A stretch of 64,000 nucleotides of DNA. It comes from Aurantiochytrium sp. KH105. Lineage: Eukaryota > Sar > Bigyra > Thraustochytrida > Thraustochytriidae. The DNA is taken from the NCBI GenBank assembly GCA_003116975.1, contig BGKB01000142.1:1-64000 (forward strand). The letters are read 5' to 3'. This document shows, piece by piece, positions 58,020-64,000 of this stretch. Position numbers and translations under genes: made by a program. Each line of letters begins with the position of its first letter. Positions within the stretch are counted from its first letter, which is position 1. The notes beneath the pieces are model-generated. The model worked only from the letters and a program-made list of their open reading frames with translations, was not told the DNA's origin and made no database searches.

Positions 58020-61000
58020 CTAAAAGAAGACGCGCACGCCAACACCGCCAACTGCGACGCCAGCAAGAGTATCTCCGTCTTCCAACTGTCTTGGCTGCAC
58101 CGTGAGGCAGTTGACGTCGGCTACATCGACGATCACTTCGTGCTCAAGCTCGATTGTCGTTTGCGTCGATTCGTCCATGTGAGGACGGACTTGCAAGACG
58201 CCTTCCTGCGATCCGACGAGCACCTCTGGACAAAGACGCCATCGTCGAAGTCGCTGATTAAGCCCGCAAGACCAAACGGATTTCCCGTCAGTATGAACGC
58301 CGCGGAGTGCCGAAGCGTCCGCCTCGGGGACACGGAGCAGCCCGCCGACGCGATGTCGCGCCGTTTGCGACCACACAAACGCGCTCAGACTCTGATCGTC
58401 ACTTCCCGAAACGACCAAGAGGTTTTCATTCTCGACGACGGCCACATCCACACAGTTGACGCCCATCGAATGCAGATTGTCCGTACATTCGAGTCGCCAC
58501 GTGCCGCGACCACCATCCGCCCCGGACCACACCTCAACAGCACCATTGGTGCGTCCCACGAACAACCAAAGTGTATCGCTGGTTGGATCGTAATGCCCCG
58601 TGAGACAGCGCACGGGCTTGGCCATCGAGTTGACGTCGAGAGCTTGCTCGTCATTTTCCTTTTCGTCTTCTTCATCTTCTACTTCTTCTTCGACTCCTTG
58701 TGCTCTTACATTGCCGCCGTCCGCTTGGTCTTGCGTGCTTGCGACGTTTGCTAAGTCTTCGAGTTCCTGCAGCTGCACGAAACGACCCTTTAGAGGGACC
58801 CGGGGGTCGAAGCGGCCCTTCAACGGAGGAACTTCCATGGCACCTGGACTCTGGCCACTCATTTTATCATGATCCTCTTGAGCGTCAATCTTGTCCGCAT
58901 CCTTGCACACCTCGAGCGCATACACCACGAGCTGGCCGGTAGAGGTGCCCACAACAACAAGGTCACCGTGGCCATAGAGACCCAGTACACGGTGCGATGC
59001 GGCAACGCCGTCTGTCTCCTCTGTTTGCGCCGTATTCGCGTCAACCTCATCCACGGGCATGGTCTCGGCAAGCAAAACAAAGCCATCATCTTCACTGGCA
59101 TGCGCAGCTTCTGGGTCAACATGCCAGGCGCGCAAGACTTGATTTGAGCTTCCAGTGACAAAGACGACCGGGTAGTCAGGCAGGCCACCATCAAGGATGC
59201 ATGCACAACGCACACTTCTTTCGCGTTGACGCTGTGCAATGACGCGAGTTTCTCGCGGCCCGCGCGCATGAACCAGGGACAGCAGGCCATCCTCGCAACC
59301 AACAATGAGGTGATCTGCCAGCTTGCCTGGAAGCCATCGCGCCACCCATACGCTTCGGCTATGAAAGACTTGTCCAAGAGTGCAACCCGCGCCTGCCTCA
59401 AGACCAAGCGTCGAGGCCAAACGGCCCACACGATGAATGGCCAAGTCATCCGTTTCAGCGCCGCGGTCGCGGCGCTCATGGGCAGACTCTGTGTAGAACA
59501 TGGCGCACTTGCGAAATGGCTTGGAATCTAACACCACCGTCCCCGGTCTGCGCCATCCCCCGCATCTGTCACGGAGCAGCGGAGTGTGCGTGCGGGTGTT
59601 CCACACGACATAGTCTGTGTATTGAAACCCTGCCGCGACCAAGTCGCCCTCGGGGGAGGTCCACTTCAGTTCATTGATTTGGTCGAGGACATGTGCCAAG
59701 CGAATCACGCAGACCGCTTCCAGCGCAATGACGATGCCAGCATTGGTGCGCGGCTTGAGCTTAACAATCGTGCTGTTGTGGCCGCCGCTGTAAATGGCGC
59801 CACTCCTGTCGACTTTTAGACAACCGATTTTGCACGTTCCGTGTGCCCTCGGCAGGCTCCGCACGAGCTGGCTTCCCTTGTCGGTGTTCAGACCCACCCA
59901 GTGCAGGCTACCGCGCGAGTCGCCGAGAACAAGGGTTTCCAGCGCAGGTATCTCTGCCGTGCACGTATAGACGGCGACCTGAGTCGACCTTGCCTCTGCG
60001 GCGAAGCGCTCCGTGAGGACAAGATCCTTTCCGGTCTCCACGACATTCCAGACGCGAATGATGCCGCTCCCACTCGGAGTCGTCACAAGCGCTGTTCCGC
60101 TCGCGCACAACAACAGCTGAGCGACGGAGGCAACAGGGTTTTCAAAGACGTTGACAGTGGCCACACGAACGAGGGCATGCGGCGCATCAAAGCCTTTGGT
60201 CTCGTCTCGAAAGAGAATGACCTGGCCGCGCCGGGTGCCCACCAGGACGTCAGTGCTGCCTGGCGTGTGGTGCACAATGAAAGGCTTGAACTCTTCGTTG
60301 CTCTTGGTCGGCGTGTAAAGATCCACCCAAGGTGCGTCGACCATTGTTCCATCGAGAGCATAGATCGCTCCGTTGGACGTAAAGATCATGAGCTGTATTT
60401 GATCTGCGTCATTTCCGTCCGCTTGAGGCACGTGGTGGATGAGAGACACGGACACTTGTACTCCTTTACGGCGTTTCCGCTTCGAGCCGTCATCCTCGGC
60501 TTTGGCCATTTCGCCATTCACCGCGTCGTCGCCTTGGGTGACAAGCGAGGTCGCATTTACCGATGCCCTATTGCGACGACAGAGCAGCGCGCGCATCTGC
60601 GCACGCGACGTGACCTCGCGCTCGAGGTCAAAGACGTTGACCGCGCTATCTCCACCACCGGTTGCAAGAACGCAAGCTTGGGCGTCGCTTTGAGTTCCAT
60701 GACGCCCGGCCCAAAGAGCGCAGCGCCAAATATGACGACCAAAATGTGCCTCAAAGAGAGCAAGCGGAGCGCCGTCCTTGGCACCCCATACGCGTACCTG
60801 GCGGTCCTCGCCAACGGTTGCAACAGCGTCGAGTCGAGGCGCAAATACGCAATCCCAGATGCGAGCATTGTGCCCAAAGGCCTTCCACGTCTCTGCAAAG
60901 TCCGCGAGGCCTTCCTGTGCCGTCCAAACCCTTACGGTGCGGTCGTCACCGACGCTACAAAGTTGGCGTCCGTCTGCACTCCAGCTGACGCGAAAGACAG

Positions 61001-61829
61001 GACCGTGATGACCTTCAAGTCTACGCAGAGGCTCGCCGTCGGTGCTTGCACCAGCCCACAAAATGATCTCCCCAAACACGGTACCCGAAGCTAGGAGGAC
61101 CTGCGCGTGGTCGACCACGGGCGAGAATGCAAGCGAGTACAGAATGCATCGCGCGGTGCAGAGCACGCGATGGGAACGCGCCCATTGAGACGTCCCATCG
61201 TCAAGTTTCGAGTAGACTTCCACGAATCCCTGCGCAGTGCCAAGCGCAATGCTATCTAGAGACACCCACGTGGCATCCCACACGAGATCAGTTATTCCTT
61301 CTAGGATAGCACGAGTTTGCAGAGCTCCTCCTTGCGCTGGATCCCAGGTACAGATTTTTGCGCGACGGTGTCCAAAAACGAGACAGCGAGGCTCGTGTTT
61401 GCCTGGCTGCGCCATGGCGATGTTCTCGTCGGGGCAAATACCATGAACAACGGCGCTCGGTCTGCATTTGTCCACGGTCGAGCATGGCGCACGCAGGTAA
61501 ATCAATGTTGAGCAGGCCCAATGGCCAGTTTGGTTTTCTTTCTTTGTCAGAACGGCGTCAACCTTGTTGAGCTCTGGACTCCTGTTGGATAAAACTTACA
61601 GCATGGATTGCGACGATACAAAGGCCCATTCGGCTCTTGATGCGTCGCCGTGGTCACCCTGACGCCGACGCAGCTCATAGGTGCGGACATCGGAGCCCGC
61701 GCCGGCGAGGAGCAAGACGGGTGGTCGCCCTTCTGCCTGACGGCTTTGCTCTGCGCTCGCGCCCGTGTCGAGGTCCCAGAACGTAAGGGCCGTCACAGGG
61801 AGGAAGGCCGCCGACAAATCGAGCGACAT
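58020..61829 (-). CDS. WDR6-like WD40 protein (tRNA 2'-O-methylation partner), two exons
   Basis: Exon 1 is 61829-61600, exon 2 is 61461-58020, joined in frame to give 1223 residues (human WDR6 has 1121). The N-terminus FLPVTALTFWD..LLLAGAGSDVRTYEL matches the WDR6 opening, and the join gives AVVHGI..CLVFGHRRAKI in the place of the human IHGF..AVFGSKGL segment. WD repeats follow (GHHGPVFRVSWSADGRQLCS; GHNARIWDCVF; VGEDRQVRVWG; HFGRHIWRC; ATGGGDSAVNVFDLE), then degenerate blades to the end with an acidic insert (EEEVEDEEDEKENDE). In yeast and humans WDR6/Trm734 guides an FTSJ1/Trm7-type enzyme to ribose-methylate position 34 of tRNAs. The start ATG sits in CACCATGT. No ATG gives the N-terminus without splicing. 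Confidence 0.82.
61462..61599 (-). other. Inferred spliceosomal intron of the WDR6-like gene, 138 nt
   Basis: Read on the minus strand, the donor is CT|GTAAGT and the acceptor ATGCAG|ACC. The unspliced frame meets a TAA inside the donor. A CTGAC branch-point-like element lies about 80 bases upstream of the acceptor. Removing it joins two frames that both match WDR6. The donor is firm; the acceptor was chosen by homology. Confidence 0.6.
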
Positions 61830-62267
61830 GGTGCCCTTGCGTCGCCTCTCTCCGCGCAACCAACCGCAGAGCGAGGAGAGATTGGCGTCGCTCTTTGTAC
61901 AAATTTCCACTACGTATGCGGTGGTGCCAAGCTTTTGCGCAACCCATTTTTGAAAAAAACTCTGCAAGGTTGGTTGTCATTGCGGATATGCGTTGTGATG
62001 TCAAGTGCGGGTTGAGCGTGCCCCGCGAGCAAAAGTGCTTGGACGTGGCGAGGTGATTGCGGAGAGTGGCCAGCTGCGAACCTGAGCTGAAGTTTCCCAA
62101 AATAATGAGAAAAACGCGCACTCTACCGAGCCAAAAGAGAGAATCGCCATTTTCACACACACACACACCGTCGAGCTTGCTTGACAATCAAGACCAAAAC
62201 TCAAACCAGCAAGCACAGCAGAAACAACAACAAAACTCAACATCATTTCTTATCCTTTTTGGTAGTA
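61830..62267. other. Intergenic between WDR6 and TIR genes
   Basis: 438 bases, with the WDR6 promoter and the TIR gene 3' flank. A (CA)n tract of about 8 units lies at about 62154-62169. No gene seen. Confidence 0.55.
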
Positions 62268-62828
62268 CTACGCCTTTTTGACGCGCGAAACGAGCTCTTC
62301 GTAAAAGCCCTTGGCCAGATACAGACGACGCTGAAAAGGCATGGACTCTTGTTCGAGAAAGATGTGCTTGGCTGATGCCGGAGCATCGTTAATGTATTTG
62401 GAAAAGTTGGCAAATCCTATACGAGCTGGGTCGCACTCGTGCACAAGCAAAACGGGTTTCTCCTCTTGCAACGCTGTTTCCAGCTCCATTTTCACGGCGC
62501 CCTTGAACACCGTCTTGGAAAGGAAAAGCAAGTAGCACTTGGACTCACGGATGCCACGTCTCATGGCATCCTCTGCGAGATTGCCCTCGGTCTCCTGGTG
62601 AACCCAAACCTTGAGTCCACGATTCCGAAGCTTCTCCGCCATGAGGTTACACACATCACCTACATCGACCTGACGATGGCTTATAAAGACGTGGTACTTG
62701 AGTCTAGCAGCGAGAGGAATGTTCTCCTTTTCTATGTGACTCGTATCTACCTCATCTTCCGTCAATGAGCCGTCCTCAAAAGAAGGAGCAAACTCTGGAA
62801 CTTTGGCATTTTTCGTCCCCACAGACAT
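62268..62828 (-). CDS. Stand-alone TIR-domain protein
   Basis: A 186-residue protein from the ATG at 62828. The frame is open 27 codons further up without an ATG, so an upstream exon is possible. An acidic N-terminus of ~40 residues precedes a TIR domain (~44-150): KYHVFISHRQ (strand A and AA loop), GLKVWVHQETEGN (strand B and BB loop), CYLLFLSKT (strand C) and KMELETALQEEKPVLLVHE, in which E115 or E117 occupies the region of the catalytic glutamate of NADase TIRs. The C-terminus is basic (SRVKKA). No second domain is visible. It could be an adaptor or an NAD-consuming effector. Its TIR is only distantly like that of the NACHT-WD40 protein at 3121-7551 and lies 180 bases from the EF-hand gene on the same strand. 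Confidence 0.75.
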   Translation of the reverse strand: MSVGTKNAKVPEFAPSFEDGSLTEDEVDTSHIEKENIPLAARLKYHVFISHRQVDVGDVCNLMAEKLRNRGLKVWVHQETEGNLAEDAMRRGIRESKCYLLFLSKTVFKGAVKMELETALQEEKPVLLVHECDPARIGFANFSKYINDAPASAKHIFLEQESMPFQRRLYLAKGFYEELVSRVKKA

Positions 62829-63090
62829 GACCAGGCGTTTCCCGGACTCGGGTGTGGAAGTTGATTTCACGAGCGCGAGCGCAGAACCGGACTCGACATA
62901 GGCACACACGCTGAGGCTAGTCGATTTCTTCTATTGGGCAGCAAGTTTGTTTGACGGCAGTATTCGCGAGAGACTAAACGTGTGCGGCGAGAGCACCCTG
63001 CGTGCAATAATGTCAAATGACAAAAGAGATGGTGAAGCGACGTCGATTATGGTTACACGGGTGTTTGCACTCATTCTATGGACAGAGCGA
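62829..63090. other. Short spacer between EF-hand and TIR genes
   Basis: 262 bases on the 5' side of the TIR gene. A short in-frame ATG ORF read on the minus strand ends at about 62931, just before CTAGCCTCAG, a fair splice-acceptor sequence. An upstream exon of the TIR gene could lie here, but I see no convincing donor. Confidence 0.35.
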
Positions 63091-64000
63091 CTATGTTGGG
63101 ACCTGGAGCGAACGTCCGGTGACAGGCGGCAAGAGACTGACCTCAGACCTCGAGGTCCGCAAGGAGCGTGTCGATGGGTGTTGCTGCGTCTTGGGACGAT
63201 GCTCAGACGACGACGACGACGACGACAAGGATGGCCGACCGTGTCTCGAGCTCTTTTTGTGGTGTCGACGATGCTTGTCTGGCGTCCGATGACAACAGCA
63301 GTGCTTGCAGCAATTGAGCGCAGCACGCTCGCCGACTCGCGTGGGATGCTCCATTTGGGCGATGAATTCGCTAAAGGAGATGATGCCGTCTCCAGAGGTA
63401 TCGTACTTTGCAAAGAGTCGCTTGACAATTCGGGGTGGAATGTCCACAAAGCCAAGCTCCTCAAGACCCATACGAAAGGCATCCCGAGAAATTTCAGCAG
63501 CATCGCCGTGTTCCTGATCAAAAAGGCCAAATGCTCGTCGGAGGGCATGCGGGCCTGACTTGAGCTTTTGCTGGACTTTATCGACGACCATGGTCTCGAT
63601 ATCGACGTGATCGGCCGCATAGTCCCAGTGGAGCTTGCTGAGCCTCTTTTGCTTTTCAAGTGCCTTTTGCCGCAAGCGCTGGGCCTGCTTGTCAGCGGCC
63701 ATGTGCGCCACGGCGAGACCGTTGTGGCGTGCATTGCTCTTGAGGACAAACTCTACGAACTCAGAATACTCGATGGTCCCATTTTTATCGTCATCGAAGC
63801 GGTCAAAGAGTACGCGCAGGTCATCTTCCGAGAGCCCTTCGAGACCCATGCGTGCAAGTGTACTGCCAAACTCTTCGAAAGAAATGGCGCTGTCGCCTCT
63901 GCGGTCGCTGCAGAATTTTCGAAAGGCAAGACGCAGTGAGTTTGGTCCGCCTTTGATGCGCTCTTCAATTTTTTGCTGCAAAAGTCTCTCCGCGTCAACG
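63091..64000 (-). CDS. Four-EF-hand calcium-binding protein, 5' truncated by window edge
   Basis: Open to the window end, so the N-terminus is missing; about 302 residues are visible. Two EF-hand pairs, each introduced by a similar helix (IKGGPNSLRLAFRKF and LKSGPHALRRAFGLF), suggest internal duplication. In each pair the first loop is degenerate (SDRRGDSAISFEEF; DQEHGDAAEISRDAF) and the second canonical (DDDKNGTIEYSE; DTSGDGIISFSE), so two calcium sites are expected. A basic coiled linker separates the pairs (KALEKQKRLSK). The C-terminal ~75 residues hold a Cys/His cluster (CCKHCCCHR), poly-Ser and Arg/Ser-rich sequence. This layout resembles protist cytoskeletal or ciliary calcium sensors. 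The exact role is unknown. Confidence 0.85.
   Translation of the reverse strand, partial: VDAERLLQQKIEERIKGGPNSLRLAFRKFCSDRRGDSAISFEEFGSTLARMGLEGLSEDDLRVLFDRFDDDKNGTIEYSEFVEFVLKSNARHNGLAVAHMAADKQAQRLRQKALEKQKRLSKLHWDYAADHVDIETMVVDKVQQKLKSGPHALRRAFGLFDQEHGDAAEISRDAFRMGLEELGFVDIPPRIVKRLFAKYDTSGDGIISFSEFIAQMEHPTRVGERAALNCCKHCCCHRTPDKHRRHHKKSSRHGRPSLSSSSSSSEHRPKTQQHPSTRSLRTSRSEVSLLPPVTGRSLQVPT

Noticed and set aside
61582-61599. An 18-nt intron (GTAAGT..CAACAG) in the WDR6 gene
   Set aside because: It would also restore the frame, but it is far below usual intron size, and the segment it would keep (61461-61581) does not resemble WDR6. The 138-nt intron gives a better WDR6 match.

Overview
The window is nuclear DNA of a GC-rich, gene-dense microbial eukaryote. 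Long, almost intronless genes with G at +4 after many start codons, eukaryote-only families (ALIX-type BRO1 protein, WDR6, THUMP-domain tRNA methyltransferase, a NACHT/WD40 receptor, tRNA genes ending in T-runs), a fungal-type two-subunit sulfite reductase and heavy microsatellite content fit a labyrinthulomycete (thraustochytrid) draft assembly. The lineage is my inference; no marker gene in the window settles it. One ambiguous base (10263) is present.

Layout. 0-0.75 kb: the 3' part of a RING/IBR-like zinc-finger gene split by an in-frame TAG. 3.1-7.6 kb: a large STAND/NLR-type receptor (TIR-like, TIR, NACHT, then about 13 nearly identical WD40 repeats). 7.6-11.8 kb: a gene-poor stretch with decayed repeats. 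11.8-15.1 kb: a secreted or membrane-anchored G8/CEMIP-like protein. 15.2-15.8 kb: three identical tRNA-Leu(CAG) genes. 16.5-29.4 kb: both subunits of assimilatory NADPH-sulfite reductase, transcribed away from each other across a 3.9 kb spacer full of simple repeats. 30-33 kb: a divergent pair, quinone oxidoreductase and 3-hydroxyisobutyryl-CoA hydrolase. 33.7-37.5 kb: a tandem duplication of an ACAD10/11-type acyl-CoA dehydrogenase, followed by a minisatellite. 38.4-40 kb: a Golgi-type fucosyltransferase-like protein. 40.8-45.9 kb: a divergent pair, rhomboid protease and BRO1/ALIX protein with a UBA-like tail. 46.3-51.3 kb: an SDR enzyme, a THUMP tRNA methyltransferase and an acidic/basic repeat protein. 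53.1-54.2 kb: class I aldolase. 55.3-56.4 kb: a multi-pass membrane protein. 58-61.8 kb: WDR6 with one inferred intron. 62.3-62.8 kb: a stand-alone TIR protein. 63.1-64 kb: a four-EF-hand protein cut by the window end.

How the genes relate. The sulfite reductase pair forms one enzyme: NADPH to FAD in alpha, then FMN, 4Fe-4S and siroheme in beta. HIBCH (valine breakdown) and the two acyl-CoA dehydrogenases are neighbouring acyl-CoA catabolic genes. WDR6 and the THUMP enzyme both serve tRNA modification. The most unusual item is the TIR-NACHT-WD40 gene. Its repeats are almost invariant except at a few codons per repeat, a pattern known from fungal allorecognition/immune NLRs (HNWD family), and a second TIR protein lies at the other end of the window. 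I see no convincing retroelement, virus-like element or CRISPR array.
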